Part shown: positions 1 through 10,543 of the stretch, one piece after another | How the letters are laid out: each line of letters begins with the position of its first letter | Position numbering within the stretch: the stretch's first letter is position 1 | Assembly (NCBI RefSeq): GCF_000733725.1 | Contig: NZ_JMQM01000001.1 | Span: forward strand, 1,798,001-1,862,000 | DNA: 64,000 nt | From: Nitratireductor basaltis | Lineage (GTDB): Bacteria; Pseudomonadota; Alphaproteobacteria; Rhizobiales; Rhizobiaceae | Direction: 5' to 3' | Position numbers and translations under genes: made by a program | Notes under the pieces: model-generated | Told to the model about the DNA's origin: nothing | Databases searched by the model: none | What the model saw: the letters and a program-made list of their open reading frames with translations, nothing else

Positions 1-985
<985 letters not shown>

Positions 986-998
986 TCAACTCATACTG

Positions 999-1013
999 TT
1001 AACGTGCTGTTAT
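999..1013 (-). promoter_or_regulatory. Possible CtrA box upstream of ccrM
   Basis: The sequence TTAA-N7-TTAT lies 23 bp upstream of the ccrM start and matches seven of the eight fixed bases of the CtrA consensus TTAA-N7-TTAA. CtrA control of ccrM is established in Caulobacter and rhizobia. Assigning this site is inference, because a near-match of this kind can occur by chance. Confidence 0.35.
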
Positions 1014-1235
1014 GGTTACCGAGGATGGTAAAGAAAGCGTAAGGGCGGGCTGAGAATTTGCCGGATTGCAGCAGCGAAAGGCGCACCGGATTGATAATGA
1101 ACGCACCAAGGTCTAAATGAGGGGCCTGCCCTGTTCGCCCGGCTTCGAATGCAGCGACCCTGCTGCTCACAAGCACCAGCCATCGCATCTGTTTCGCGAC
1201 TTCAGCCACCCCGTCTAGGCAAAGAGAGTTTGTCC

Positions 1236-1925
1236 ATGCCAAAGCCTGATCTCATTATCTTCGACTGCGACGGTGTGCTCGTCGATTCCGAAATCGTCGC
1301 AGCGCGGGTGGGGTCGGAGTTGCTGCGCGAGGCGGGGCACGAGATCACACCGGAGGAACTGGCGCAGCAATATGCGGGCCTGACTTTCCGCGACATCCTC
1401 ATCAAGATCGAGAAGGACGCGCAGATCCTCTTCAAGGCAACCATGATCGAGGAATGCGAGGCGCTGGTGGACAAGCGCCTGCGCGCCGAAGTGAAGGCCA
1501 TTCCCGGCACGGCCGAAGCAGTGCAGAGTCTCGGCATACCCCATTGCATCTGCTCCAACTCGTCCACGCAGCGCATCGAGGCGATGCTGACGCGCACGCG
1601 TCTCCTGCCACTGTTCGAAGGCGTGATCTATTCCTCGCTCGAGACACCTACCAAATTGCCGAAACCGGCTCCAGATGTCTTCCTGCATGCCGCGGAAGAA
1701 AAGGGCGCTGAGCCGAAGACCACCTTTGTGATCGAGGATTCGGTGCACGGCATCACAGGCGCGCGCGCCGCCGGTATGCGCGTTATCGGCTTCACCGGTG
1801 CATCCCACACTCACCCGCTTCACGCTGACATGCTCATGGAAGCGGGCGCGGAGACGACAATCAGCCGGATGGCAGACCTCAACAAGACCATAGAAGCGCT
1901 GAGCAGTTTTACGGCGGATATCTGA
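1236..1925 (+). CDS. HAD superfamily IA hydrolase, phosphoglycolate-phosphatase-like
   Basis: A 229-residue cytosolic phosphatase of the haloacid dehalogenase fold. The four HAD motifs are visible: the nucleophile motif DCDGVLVDSE at residues 10-19, the serine of CSNSS, the lysine of KPAPD, and the acidic pair of IEDSVHG. It probably acts on a small sugar phosphate, but the substrate cannot be read from sequence. An in-frame ATG 87 bp upstream exists. I chose 1236 because it follows an AAAGAGAG ribosome site and begins directly with the conserved core. It stands alone between ccrM and the toxin-antitoxin pair. Confidence 0.88.
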   Translation: MPKPDLIIFDCDGVLVDSEIVAARVGSELLREAGHEITPEELAQQYAGLTFRDILIKIEKDAQILFKATMIEECEALVDKRLRAEVKAIPGTAEAVQSLGIPHCICSNSSTQRIEAMLTRTRLLPLFEGVIYSSLETPTKLPKPAPDVFLHAAEEKGAEPKTTFVIEDSVHGITGARAAGMRVIGFTGASHTHPLHADMLMEAGAETTISRMADLNKTIEALSSFTADI

Positions 1926-1938
1926 GCGCATTGAAAAT

Positions 1939-1956
1939 GTAATGCATCTGCATTAC
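1939..1956. promoter_or_regulatory. Perfect 18-bp palindrome, probable operator of the prlF-yhaV operon
   Basis: Arms GTAATGCA and TGCATTAC are separated by TC and lie 33-50 bp upstream of prlF. Antitoxins of the AbrB fold usually repress their own operon by binding such a site, so this is the best candidate operator. Binding itself is inference. Confidence 0.6.
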
Positions 1957-1980
1957 CTTCAGAGCCAGCCATTCTGAAGG
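1956..1980. repeat. Inverted repeat covering the prlF ribosome binding site
   Basis: CCTTCAGA (1956-1963) and TCTGAAGG (1973-1980) are perfect complements around a 9-nt loop. The right arm contains the GAAGG ribosome site of prlF, whose ATG is at 1989. In RNA the hairpin would hide that site. It is not followed by a T-run, so it does not look like a terminator of the HAD gene. Confidence 0.6.
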
Positions 1981-1988
1981 ATATCGCC

Positions 1989-2315
1989 ATGGCCGACCTT
2001 GCTTATGAGACGTCCAAGCTCACGGACCGGTACCAGACGACCGTGCCCAGCGGCGTACGCAAGCAGTTAAAGCTCTCGAAGGGCGACCAAATTCGCTATC
2101 ATATCGAGCCTAACGGGCGAGTTTATATCGAACCGGTGAATGCTGACGATGCGGATGCTGCACTGGGAGCATTTCTCGACTTCCTCGAAGCCGACTTGAA
2201 AGCCCATCCCGAACGCATAAGTGTTTTCGACGGCGCACTGCTTCAGCGTCTTGAAAACGTCGTTGGTGATGTTCAGGTCGAATTGGATGAACCACTGTCA
2301 CCGGATGACGAATGA
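1989..2315 (+). CDS. prlF: PrlF-type antitoxin, AbrB/MazE fold
   Basis: A 108-residue antitoxin. Residues about 9-55 form the SpoVT-AbrB swapped-hairpin DNA-binding domain, with the family pattern of YQTTVPSGVRKQLKLSKGD followed by a YHIEPNG strand. The acidic C-terminal tail (ending PLSPDDE) is the likely toxin-neutralising part. It overlaps yhaV by 4 bp (ATGA), which indicates translational coupling and the usual antitoxin-first order. Two palindromes lie directly upstream. The identification as PrlF rather than a generic AbrB protein rests mainly on the YhaV partner. Confidence 0.82.
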   Translation: MADLAYETSKLTDRYQTTVPSGVRKQLKLSKGDQIRYHIEPNGRVYIEPVNADDADAALGAFLDFLEADLKAHPERISVFDGALLQRLENVVGDVQVELDEPLSPDDE

Positions 2316-2821
2316 CTGTGGGTGGCCGGAATCCACCTCTGGTCGTCAACGGCTGGTCCATCTATGCCCACCCCGTCTTTCTAGATCAGCTCGAAGCGCT
2401 GATAGAGGAAGTAGAAGCGCGCAAGGCGCGTGACCCAGACGGTTGGCGCAAGAAGAACTGCACAAAACGATTGGCCGCCATCCTCCAATTGGTTCGTGAC
2501 CGAATACCGTCAGATCCCGGGGCGCCTGATTTTCGGCAAGGCAATTCTCTGGGAAGCAACCGAAAACACTGGTTCAGAGCCAAGTTCTTTCAGCAATATC
2601 GTCTGTTCTATCGCTTCAACAGCGAGGCGAAAATCATCGTTCTTGCCTGGGTGAATGATGAAAAGACTCGGCGGGCTTATAGCAGTCGAACCGACGCCTA
2701 TCTGATTTTCAAGGCAATGCTAGAGAACGGCAATCCCCCCGACAGCTTCGATACGCTGTTACGCGAAGCCGAGAACGTCGCCCAACGCGCCAAGACCAGT
2801 CTGGTTGGATCGCAAGAGTGA
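2312..2821 (+). CDS. yhaV: YhaV-type toxin, RelE-like ribosome-dependent RNase
   Basis: A 169-residue protein of the YhaV family, whose members cleave mRNA and are neutralised by PrlF. Features of the family are the start region VNGWSIYAHPVFLDQLEAL, the basic central block RKHWFRAKFFQQYRLFYRF, and the segment VLAWVNDEKTRRAY with the likely catalytic Arg, Lys and Tyr side chains. Length is slightly longer than E. coli YhaV (154). It begins inside the prlF stop codon. The pair looks intact and is probably functional. It is an accessory insertion between housekeeping genes. Confidence 0.85.
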   Translation: MTVGGRNPPLVVNGWSIYAHPVFLDQLEALIEEVEARKARDPDGWRKKNCTKRLAAILQLVRDRIPSDPGAPDFRQGNSLGSNRKHWFRAKFFQQYRLFYRFNSEAKIIVLAWVNDEKTRRAYSSRTDAYLIFKAMLENGNPPDSFDTLLREAENVAQRAKTSLVGSQE

Positions 2822-2856
2822 GCAGCGCCCCCCCCTGACGCGGTTCTGCCACGTGA

Positions 2857-3444
2857 TCAAGGTGTGTCGTAGGGGCCCTCGTCATAGCCTACCAGCACGC
2901 GTGCGGCCTGGCCTGTGCTTTTCGGCACCACGACATTGGTGTCGGTGAAGACGAACTGGGTTGCGCCTGCCGTGTCGCTGATCGCAACCTGGTGGCGGTA
3001 GAGGTTCGAATCCAGCACGGACTGACCCTGAAGCGAGGCGACGCGGATGGGCATGTTGATGGTGCCTGCACGGCCCTTCGGCCCGGGCACGATCTTGCCG
3101 GCCACGGCGACCGTCATGAGGATGTTGTCGCCTTCATAGCGGCAGCTGCGCGTCACATCGGCGATGGAAGCCTGATAGATGACGGCGTCATCATCGCCAT
3201 CTGCACCTTTTTCATAAGTGCGGAAATAGGCCGTGCCTTCACGCAGGGTGACAGGTGGGCAGAATGCGCGAAGCTCGCTTTCAAGCACCGCACCTTCCGG
3301 CGCTTCAGCCGTCTGTGCAGCCTTGTTGCCGCCGAGGCCGAGATTGACGCCGGATGCGCCGCCGCCCTGCTGGCAGGCGGTCAGTGCGAAGGCAGATAGA
3401 AGAAGAGCCGACGCGACCACGGCATTTTTAGACCAGCTAGACAA
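2857..3444 (-). CDS. Conserved lipoprotein of unknown function
   Basis: A 195-residue probable outer-membrane lipoprotein. The N-terminus is a short basic stretch, a hydrophobic core, and a lipobox LTAC with the modified cysteine at residue 24. A Gly-rich linker follows (residues 25-40). The rest is soluble and beta-rich with two further cysteines (AFCPP and RSCRY) that could form a disulfide. The start is TTG: an in-frame stop lies just upstream, no ATG precedes the signal peptide, and GAAGGGGG sits at the right distance. I do not recognise a named function. Confidence 0.75.
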   Translation of the reverse strand: MSSWSKNAVVASALLLSAFALTACQQGGGASGVNLGLGGNKAAQTAEAPEGAVLESELRAFCPPVTLREGTAYFRTYEKGADGDDDAVIYQASIADVTRSCRYEGDNILMTVAVAGKIVPGPKGRAGTINMPIRVASLQGQSVLDSNLYRHQVAISDTAGATQFVFTDTNVVVPKSTGQAARVLVGYDEGPYDTP

Positions 3445-3582
3445 TGAGTGCCCCCTTCAACGCTACTTTCCTAAAACGGCTTGGCTGGTCTATACCAGCC
3501 GCGCGGCAAAACTTCGACCGCTTCTGTCACCTTCTTCTCTGCCGTCAAATCGGCGCTTGTGCAAGGACCACCGACCAGACCA

Positions 3583-4986
3583 ATGGCAACCGACTTCATC
3601 AGTACACGCGGCGAAGCGCCGGCACTTGGGTTTGCAGACGTCATGCTGCAGGGGCTGGCACGCGATGGCGGGCTCTATGTCCCGCGCGAATGGCCGCAAT
3701 TTTCAGCCGAAGATATTCGCAGCCTCCGCGGCCTCAGCTATGAGGAGACCGCATTCCGCGTTCTGAAGCCGTTTATCGGGGATGCCATTGGCGATGATGT
3801 GCTGCGCCAGATCATCCAGGATGCCTATGCCACGTTCCGCCATCCCGCACGCTGCCCGTTGGTGCAGAGCGGGCCTAGCGAGTTCATTCTGGAGCTGTTT
3901 CACGGGCCGACACTTGCCTTCAAGGATGTCGCCATGCAGCTTCTGGCGCGCCTCATGGACCATGTGCTGGCCGAGCGCGGTGAGCGGGTGACGATCGCAG
4001 GGGCGACATCAGGCGACACGGGCGGTGCGGCCATCCACGCCTTTGCAGGCACGAGCCGGGCCGATCTCTTCATCCTCTTCCCGCATGGCAAGGTCTCGCC
4101 GGTGCAGCAGCGCCAGATGACGACCTCGGGCGCGGCCAATGTCCAGGCCATCGCCATCGAAGGAAATTTCGACGACTGCCAGGGCCTCGTGAAAGGCATG
4201 TTCAACGACCATGCCTTCCGCGACCGTGTGGGTTTGTCGGGCGTGAATTCGATCAACTGGGCGCGGATCATGGCCCAGATCGTCTATTATTTCACCTCCG
4301 CCGTGGCACTTGGCGCGCCAGAGCGAAAAATCTCCTTCACCGTTCCAACGGGCAATTTCGGCGATATTTTCGCAGCCTATGCCGCCAAGAGGATGGGCCT
4401 TCCCATCGGCCGTCTCGTCATCGCCACCAATGAAAACGACATTCTGGCGCGCGCGCTGGCGACTGGCGAATATTCCACGCAAGGCGTCGTGGCGACCACT
4501 TCTCCGAGCATGGACATCCAAGTTTCGTCAAATTTCGAGCGTCTGTTGTTCGAGGCGTCCGGTCGGGACGCGGGCGAAGTGCGCAACGCGATGGAAAGCC
4601 TCAAGCAATCGGGGTCATTTACGATTGCCGAGGCAACGCTGAACGCGATACGCGCGGAATTCGCCGCGGGGCGCGCGGGCATCGACGAAACGGCCAGAAC
4701 CATTGCCGAAGTGCTGAAATCCGCCGACTATCTGGCAGATCCGCATACGGCGAATGCCTTGCATGTGGCGCGAAACCTGGCCGAACCCGGTGAGTTGATG
4801 GTAGTGCTGTCCACTGCCCATCCGGCAAAGTTCCCCGATGCCGTCGAGCAGGCCAGCGGCATCACACCTTCCCTTCCTGTCTGGCTTGACGGCCTGATGG
4901 AGAAAGAGGAAGCCTATACCGTCCTTCCATCCGACCTGAAAATGATGGAAGATCATATCGATCGCCATTCACGAGCGACCGGCTGA
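3583..4986 (+). CDS. thrC: Threonine synthase
   Basis: This pyridoxal-phosphate enzyme converts O-phosphohomoserine to threonine. At 467 residues it is the normal length for the family. The N-terminal pattern FISTRGEAPALGF is typical. The PLP lysine is K114 in HGPTLAFKD, and SGDTGGAA and the phosphate-binding loop TGNFGD are present. I chose the ATG at 3583 because the TTG 102 bp upstream lacks a good ribosome site and adds a non-conserved leader. The M16 peptidase gene follows after 14 bp. Its pathway partner thrB lies on the opposite strand at 13.6-14.6 kb. Confidence 0.95.
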   Translation: MATDFISTRGEAPALGFADVMLQGLARDGGLYVPREWPQFSAEDIRSLRGLSYEETAFRVLKPFIGDAIGDDVLRQIIQDAYATFRHPARCPLVQSGPSEFILELFHGPTLAFKDVAMQLLARLMDHVLAERGERVTIAGATSGDTGGAAIHAFAGTSRADLFILFPHGKVSPVQQRQMTTSGAANVQAIAIEGNFDDCQGLVKGMFNDHAFRDRVGLSGVNSINWARIMAQIVYYFTSAVALGAPERKISFTVPTGNFGDIFAAYAAKRMGLPIGRLVIATNENDILARALATGEYSTQGVVATTSPSMDIQVSSNFERLLFEASGRDAGEVRNAMESLKQSGSFTIAEATLNAIRAEFAAGRAGIDETARTIAEVLKSADYLADPHTANALHVARNLAEPGELMVVLSTAHPAKFPDAVEQASGITPSLPVWLDGLMEKEEAYTVLPSDLKMMEDHIDRHSRATG

Positions 4987-5000
4987 GGAGTTAGTACCAT

Positions 5001-6293
5001 ATGGGTGTAGAAGTAAGCCGTCTTTCAAACGGCTTGACCGTCGCGACCGAAACGATGCCGCATCTGGAGTCGGTCGCGCTGGGTATCTGGGTAAAATCCG
5101 GTTCCCGTGACGAGCGCGAGGATGAGCATGGAATGGCTCATTTGCTCGAGCACATGGCCTTCAAGGGCACCTCCAAACGCAGCGCGCTGCAGATCGCGAC
5201 CGACATCGAGGATGTCGGCGGGGAGATCAACGCGGCTACCAGCGTCGAGACCACGGCTTTCTTTGCAAGGGTCCTGAACGACGACCTGCCGCTCGCCATC
5301 GACATTCTTGCAGACATTCTCCAGGATTCGAAGTTCGATCCGGCGGAGCTTGAGCGTGAACAGCATGTGATCCTGCAGGAGATCGGTGCAGCCCACGACA
5401 CGCCGGATGACGTCGTGTTCGACCGTTTCACCGAGACCGCTTTCCGCCACCAGGCGCTAGGGCGCTCCATTCTCGGTACGCCGGAGACCGTTGAAAGCTT
5501 CACCTCCGAACAGCTTCACAAGTTCCTCGAGCGCCAATATGGCGCCGACCGCATGGTCGTTGTTGCTGCCGGTGGCGTGAAGCACGAGGATTTCGTGCGG
5601 GAAGTCGAGCAGCGTCTTGGCACGTTCCGCGCCAAGGCCGCCGTCGAGCCGCAGCGTTATGCCCATTATGTGGGTGGCGACTATCGCGAACATCGCGACC
5701 TTATGGACGCGCAGATCATTCTCGGCTTCGAGGGACGCGCTTATCATGTGCGTGATTTCTATCTCTCGCAGGTCCTGTCGATGATCCTGGGCGGCGGCAT
5801 GTCCTCGCGCCTTTTCCAGGAAGTGCGTGAGCGCCGCGGCCTTTGCTATTCGGTTTATGCCTTCCACTGGGGTTTTTCAGACACCGGCATCTTTGGGGTT
5901 CACGCTGCCACGGGCCAGTCCGATATCCAGGAACTCATTCCGGTCATCATGAAGGAGCTTCAGCGGGCTGGTGAGAACATCGATCAGGCCGAGCTTGAGC
6001 GCGCACGTGCGCAATATCGCGCAGGCCTGATGATGTCGCGGGAAAGCCCGGCGAGCCGCGCATCGCAGATCGCGCGACAGCTTCTGCTCTACGGGCGCCC
6101 CATCGAGACGGACGAGCTGATGGATCGCCTGTCCGGTCTTACTGTGGAGCGTCTTGCCGATCTCTCGCAGCGCATGTTCACCTCCAAGCCAACTGTTGCC
6201 GCAGTCGGTCCGGTGGGCGAGCTTGCACCTTTCGAGACCATCCGCAGCCAGTTGGCGAGTGCTGGCAGCACGCCGCGCAAGCTGGCCGTCTGA
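5001..6293 (+). CDS. M16 family zinc peptidase, mitochondrial-processing-peptidase-like
   Basis: A 430-residue metalloprotease. The inverted zinc motif HLLEH lies at residues 47-51, and a third ligand glutamate is expected in the downstream EREQHVILQEI helix. The C-terminal half carries the second M16 fold with the GGGMSSRLFQEVRERRG substrate-binding signature. The active site is complete, so this is the catalytic type. A GAGGAG ribosome site overlaps the end of thrC. The thrC-M16-GNAT order is common in Hyphomicrobiales. The physiological substrate is unknown. Confidence 0.9.
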   Translation: MGVEVSRLSNGLTVATETMPHLESVALGIWVKSGSRDEREDEHGMAHLLEHMAFKGTSKRSALQIATDIEDVGGEINAATSVETTAFFARVLNDDLPLAIDILADILQDSKFDPAELEREQHVILQEIGAAHDTPDDVVFDRFTETAFRHQALGRSILGTPETVESFTSEQLHKFLERQYGADRMVVVAAGGVKHEDFVREVEQRLGTFRAKAAVEPQRYAHYVGGDYREHRDLMDAQIILGFEGRAYHVRDFYLSQVLSMILGGGMSSRLFQEVRERRGLCYSVYAFHWGFSDTGIFGVHAATGQSDIQELIPVIMKELQRAGENIDQAELERARAQYRAGLMMSRESPASRASQIARQLLLYGRPIETDELMDRLSGLTVERLADLSQRMFTSKPTVAAVGPVGELAPFETIRSQLASAGSTPRKLAV

Positions 6294-6306
6294 GTTTCAG
6301 GCCCCG

Positions 6307-6903
6307 ATGTTTCAGCCGCCCTTTCTTCGTCGCGACCTGCCGACGCTGAAAGGAGGGAGAGTAAGTCTTCGCATGCCGGCCCATTCCGACTATCGGCAAT
6401 GGGCCGCTTTGCGCGAGGAAAGCCGCGATTTCCTCGTGCCGTGGGAACCGGCCTGGTCGGCGGATGAGCTTTCCCGCCAGGCCTTCCGCCAGAGGCTTCG
6501 TCGCTACCGTGACGAATATGACCGCGGCACCGGCCTGACCTTCTTCGTTTTCCTTCAGGAAACCGAAGCGCTTGCCGGCGGATTATCACTGTCCAATATC
6601 CGCCGCGGCGTCGCACAGACAGCGACCATCGGCTATTGGATGGGCGCTCCACATGCCGGCCAGGGCCTCATGCTCGATGCCTTGAAACTCGTTATCCCCT
6701 TCGCATTCGGCCGCCTGAGCTTGCACCGTCTGGAGGCCGCCTGTATTCCCGAGAACCAGCGTTCCGTCCGCTTACTTGAAAAAGCCGGATTCAGACGCGA
6801 AGGGCTTGCTCGCTCCTATCTCAAGATCAATGGGGCATGGCAGGACCACGTTCTCTATGCGCTTGTTGCTGGGGAGCATCAGATGGAAACAGGACGAGGC
6901 TGA
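6307..6903 (+). CDS. GNAT N-acetyltransferase, RimJ/RimL-like
   Basis: A 198-residue acetyltransferase. It has the RimJ pattern of an early GGRVSLRMP strand, IGYWMGAPHAGQG (start of the acetyl-CoA loop), a helix LMLDALKLVIPFAF, and RLEAACIPENQRSVRLLEKAGF. RimJ-like enzymes acetylate the N-termini of ribosomal proteins, but these homologues are often broader, so the substrate is open. I chose the ATG at 6307. An upstream in-frame start would overlap the M16 gene by 140 bp. It lies 13 bp after that gene and 3 bp before the next, so the three are probably one transcript. Confidence 0.88.
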   Translation: MFQPPFLRRDLPTLKGGRVSLRMPAHSDYRQWAALREESRDFLVPWEPAWSADELSRQAFRQRLRRYRDEYDRGTGLTFFVFLQETEALAGGLSLSNIRRGVAQTATIGYWMGAPHAGQGLMLDALKLVIPFAFGRLSLHRLEAACIPENQRSVRLLEKAGFRREGLARSYLKINGAWQDHVLYALVAGEHQMETGRG

Positions 6904-6906
6904 TTC

Positions 6907-9795
6907 TTGTTGCGAATTTTTCCAGTCAGATATTGCGCATTACTGTTTCTGACAGCCTTGTTTCTGGGCCTCGGGCTTGGCCGTTCCGTCGCCATCGAGC
7001 CCATCAAGATTTCGCAGGATGATATCGCGCTTGATCTTTCCGAAGCCGTCGAGATCTACCGCAATCAAGGCCAGAGTTTTCAGGTGTCCACAGCTCCCGG
7101 GGCAGACGGCATCGTGCGCCGCATCGAGGTCGAGGCGCAGGACAAGGGATCGTCCGGCGACTGGGCTCTGTTCGCACTTGCAAACACGACCGATCAGCAG
7201 ATCGACCGGCTGATCGTGGCACCCCATTTCCGTCTTGTGGGTTCAGGTCTTGTATGGCCGGATCTCGGCTCACGACGCATAGTCTCCATCACCCCGTCGG
7301 AGGGCTTCGCACTCGACCGGCAGGACAGTGCCGATGCGGACGAGTTTCTCGTCACGCTCAATCCCGGCAGCGTTGTCACCTTCGTGGTCGAGCTTGCGTC
7401 GCCCAATCTGCCTCAGGTCTATCTTTGGGATCCGGCTGCCTACAAGGAGATGGTGAACTCCTACACGCTGTTTCGCGGTATCGTGATCGGCATTGCGGGC
7501 CTTCTGGCCCTGTTCCTGACCATTCTCTTCGTGGTCAAGGGTACTTCCATGTTCCCGGCGACCGCAGCGCTTGCATGGGCCATACTCGCCTATATTTCCA
7601 TCGATTTCGGCTTCCTGAACCGGATCATGGACATCTCTCCGGGCACCGAGCAACTCTGGCGCGCCGGCACTGAGATTTCGCTGGCTGCAACACTTGTCGT
7701 CTTCCTGTTCGCCTATCTCAACCTCAACCGCTGGCACGACCATTTCAGCTACGGGATGCTGGCCTGGATCCTTGGCCTTGGCCTGCTTGGCGGCGTGGCA
7801 ATGATCGACCCCTCCATTGCCGCGGGTATCGCACGCCTTTCCTTTGCGGCCACGGCGGTGGTTGGCCTCGGTCTGATCCTCTATCTCGGTTTCCAGGGCT
7901 ATGACCGCGCGATCATGCTGGTGCCAAGCTGGCTCATGCTTCTGGTATGGCTTGCAGGCGCATGGATGGCCGTCAGCGGCATTCTGGACAATGACATCGT
8001 GCAGCCGGCCATTGGCGGCGGGCTGATCCTGATCATCCTTCTGATCGGGTTCACGGTCATACAGCATGCCTTCTCCGGCAGCGCGCTGTTCCAGGGTCTG
8101 TTCTCCGACATGGAGCGGCAGGCGCTGGCGGTCACCGGCTCAGGCGACACGGTTTGGGACTGGGACGTGATGCGCGAGAAGGTGGTCACGAAACCGGATG
8201 TGGCCAGGCAACTGGGCCTGCCGGCAAATTCTCTGCATGGTCCTGCGCGAAGCTGGCTTCCTATGCTTCATGCCGATGATCGCGACACATTCCGCACCAC
8301 GCTCGATGTTGTGCTGGAACATCGTCGTGGACGCATCGCCCAGAATTTCCGCCTGCGGGGCGCTGATGGGCATTATCACTGGTTCGCGTTGCGGGCCCGT
8401 CCGGTGATCGGGTCGGACGGTGAGGTCATCCGCTGCGTGGGCACGATGGTGGATGTGACGGAGCAGAAAAAGGCCGAAGAACGCCTGCTTCATGATGCGG
8501 TGCATGACAATCTGACGGGTCTTCCCAATCGCGAACTTTTCCTCAATCGCCTCGATGCGACCATTGCCATGGCGACCGCCGAGCGCAGCATTCGCCCCAC
8601 CGTCTTCGTCATCGACATCGACCGCTTCAAGCAGGTCAATGACGAGCTGGGCATTTCCGCGGGCGACACGATCCTTCTGACCATCGCGCGCCGCCTGCAT
8701 CGCATTTTGAAGGCCGGCGATTCCCTTTCGCGCATTGCCGGCGACCAGTTTGCCCTGATGCTGCTTTCCGAACAGGATCCAGCCAGGGTGGCCTCAGTGG
8801 CCGACGCCATTCGTCAGGCCATTCGCGCACCGGTCACCTTCGCCAAACGCGAAATCGTGCTCACCCCTTCCATAGGGCTTGTCTCCTGGACCTCTGCGCA
8901 GAACGCGGCCGAGGAGATGCTGAAGGATGCGGAACTGGCCATGTATCAGGCCAAGCGATATGGCGGCGACCGCATCGAGCCTTTCCGCCCGGCCTTCCGC
9001 ACCATCGGTACCGACCGGCTGCAGATCGAATCGGATCTGCGCCGCGCCATCGAGCGCAAGGAACTGACGCTGGCCTATCAGCCGATCGTGCAGTTGAAAG
9101 ACCAAACCATCGCCGGCTTCGAGGCGCTGCTGCGCTGGGAGCATCCGCGTCGCGGCTCCATCCCGCCATCAGATTTCATTCCCATTGCCGAAAGCTCGGG
9201 GCTGATCGTTCAGCTTGGCCTGTTTGCGATGCAAAAGGCTGCGGAAGATCTCGTAGCCTGGCAAAAACAGCTCAACGGGATGCCGCTTTTCATGTCGGTG
9301 AACCTGTCCTCCCGCCAGCTCATTCGCCGCGATCTGGTAGGGGATGTGCGCTCGGTCCTCGCCCGCTCCGGCATCAAGCCTGAGAATTTCCGTCTGGAGC
9401 TGACGGAATCGCTGGTCATGGACAATCCCGAACAGTCCACTCATGTGCTCGACAAGCTGAAGGATATCGGGATCGGGCTTTCGCTCGACGATTTCGGGAC
9501 CGGTTATTCGTCCCTGTCCTACCTCACCCGCTTCCCCTTCGACACGATCAAGATCGACAAGAGCTTTCTTGACGACCCCTCAGACAAGCGCGACGTCCTG
9601 ATGCGTTCGATGGTCACGATGGCACAAGGTCTGGGGCTCAGCGTGGTTGCGGAAGGTGTCAGCCGCGACAGTGATATCGAAGCGCTGCGTGAGGCAGCCT
9701 GCGACTATGCGCAAAGCTTCCACTTCGGTGCTCCGGTGGACGGGGAGACGGCCTTCAAGCAGCTTCAGGACCAGGCAAGCCCCGTTCAGGCATGA
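6907..9795 (+). CDS. Membrane PAS-GGDEF-EAL protein, probable c-di-GMP phosphodiesterase
   Basis: A 962-residue inner-membrane signalling protein. An N-terminal hydrophobic segment (7-25) is followed by a sensor region of about 160 residues outside the membrane, then about seven membrane segments (190-390), a PAS domain (405-520), GGDEF (530-690) and EAL (700-945). The GGDEF motif is degenerate, AGDQF at about 612-616. The EAL domain keeps the key residues: [34 protein letters not shown] and VVAEGV. It therefore probably degrades c-di-GMP, with GGDEF regulatory. The start is TTG (6907 or 6910), 3 bp after the GNAT stop. It overlaps yqgE convergently by 10 bp. Confidence 0.9.
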   Translation: MLRIFPVRYCALLFLTALFLGLGLGRSVAIEPIKISQDDIALDLSEAVEIYRNQGQSFQVSTAPGADGIVRRIEVEAQDKGSSGDWALFALANTTDQQIDRLIVAPHFRLVGSGLVWPDLGSRRIVSITPSEGFALDRQDSADADEFLVTLNPGSVVTFVVELASPNLPQVYLWDPAAYKEMVNSYTLFRGIVIGIAGLLALFLTILFVVKGTSMFPATAALAWAILAYISIDFGFLNRIMDISPGTEQLWRAGTEISLAATLVVFLFAYLNLNRWHDHFSYGMLAWILGLGLLGGVAMIDPSIAAGIARLSFAATAVVGLGLILYLGFQGYDRAIMLVPSWLMLLVWLAGAWMAVSGILDNDIVQPAIGGGLILIILLIGFTVIQHAFSGSALFQGLFSDMERQALAVTGSGDTVWDWDVMREKVVTKPDVARQLGLPANSLHGPARSWLPMLHADDRDTFRTTLDVVLEHRRGRIAQNFRLRGADGHYHWFALRARPVIGSDGEVIRCVGTMVDVTEQKKAEERLLHDAVHDNLTGLPNRELFLNRLDATIAMATAERSIRPTVFVIDIDRFKQVNDELGISAGDTILLTIARRLHRILKAGDSLSRIAGDQFALMLLSEQDPARVASVADAIRQAIRAPVTFAKREIVLTPSIGLVSWTSAQNAAEEMLKDAELAMYQAKRYGGDRIEPFRPAFRTIGTDRLQIESDLRRAIERKELTLAYQPIVQLKDQTIAGFEALLRWEHPRRGSIPPSDFIPIAESSGLIVQLGLFAMQKAAEDLVAWQKQLNGMPLFMSVNLSSRQLIRRDLVGDVRSVLARSGIKPENFRLELTESLVMDNPEQSTHVLDKLKDIGIGLSLDDFGTGYSSLSYLTRFPFDTIKIDKSFLDDPSDKRDVLMRSMVTMAQGLGLSVVAEGVSRDSDIEALREAACDYAQSFHFGAPVDGETAFKQLQDQASPVQA

Positions 9796-10394
9796 CCGGC
9801 GGACTGGCTGAGGCGCAGCGGGTCAACACCGATGGAGGCAAGGACGCGGTCATAGGTGCTGTCCAGATCGCCGTCGAAGAGGAGATCCGGTGTGGCGGGA
9901 CATGCAAGCCAGCCATTCTCCGCGATTTCGGCTTCCAACTGCCCACCGGCCCAACCCGAATACCCCAGTGCCATGAGGGCCTGACGCGGCCCCTGTCCTG
10001 TCGAGATCGCTTTCAGAATGTCGATGGTTGCCGTCAGGCATATCCTGTCAGAGACAGGCATCGAGGATTCCACGCGGTAATCGCCGCTGTGCAGGACGAA
10101 ACCCCGCCCCTTGTCGACCGGGCCGCCATTGCGAACAGCCATGTTGCGTGCGGCGACCGGAAGGCGAATGGACTCCTCGTCATCAAGTATGCCGAGTTCG
10201 AGAAGTACGTCCTGGAATCCGACTTCCTTTGAGCGGTTGATCACGATGCCCATGGCTCCGTCGCTTCCGTGGGCGCAGACATAGATGACAGTGCGCTCGA
10301 AGCGCTCGTCCTGCATGCCCGGCATGGCGACCAGGAAATGGTTCTGCAACGATCCGCCAAGCGTGGCGGTGGGAGTTCCGACATCGAGTTTCAT
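9786..10394 (-). CDS. yqgE: YqgE/AlgH family protein (UPF0301)
   Basis: A 202-residue cytosolic protein of the YqgE/AlgH family. Recognisable blocks are [16 protein letters not shown] near the start, [21 protein letters not shown], the glycine-rich [16 protein letters not shown], and the C-terminal [19 protein letters not shown]. The family is widespread but has no firm biochemical role. Length is normal. It ends inside the 3' end of the convergent GGDEF-EAL gene and has its own upstream region (10395-10543) shared with the divergent DsbD-N gene. Confidence 0.92.
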   Translation of the reverse strand: MKLDVGTPTATLGGSLQNHFLVAMPGMQDERFERTVIYVCAHGSDGAMGIVINRSKEVGFQDVLLELGILDDEESIRLPVAARNMAVRNGGPVDKGRGFVLHSGDYRVESSMPVSDRICLTATIDILKAISTGQGPRQALMALGYSGWAGGQLEAEIAENGWLACPATPDLLFDGDLDSTYDRVLASIGVDPLRLSQSAGHA

Positions 10395-10543
10395 GGTTCC
10401 AAGATTACATCATAAGTCACTGTAACGAAACCTTCTTACGCATCCGCATGTTCCCATGATGCTCCAGCCGGATCACATGAAAATGAACATGCGACAGCAT
10501 GCTTCAGTTGCGTGGAAGCATTCACACAGCCACATTCACCGCC

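Noticed and set aside
3481-3582. Upstream TTG as the thrC start
   Set aside because: It adds 34 non-conserved residues, and the family N-terminus begins at the ATG at 3583.
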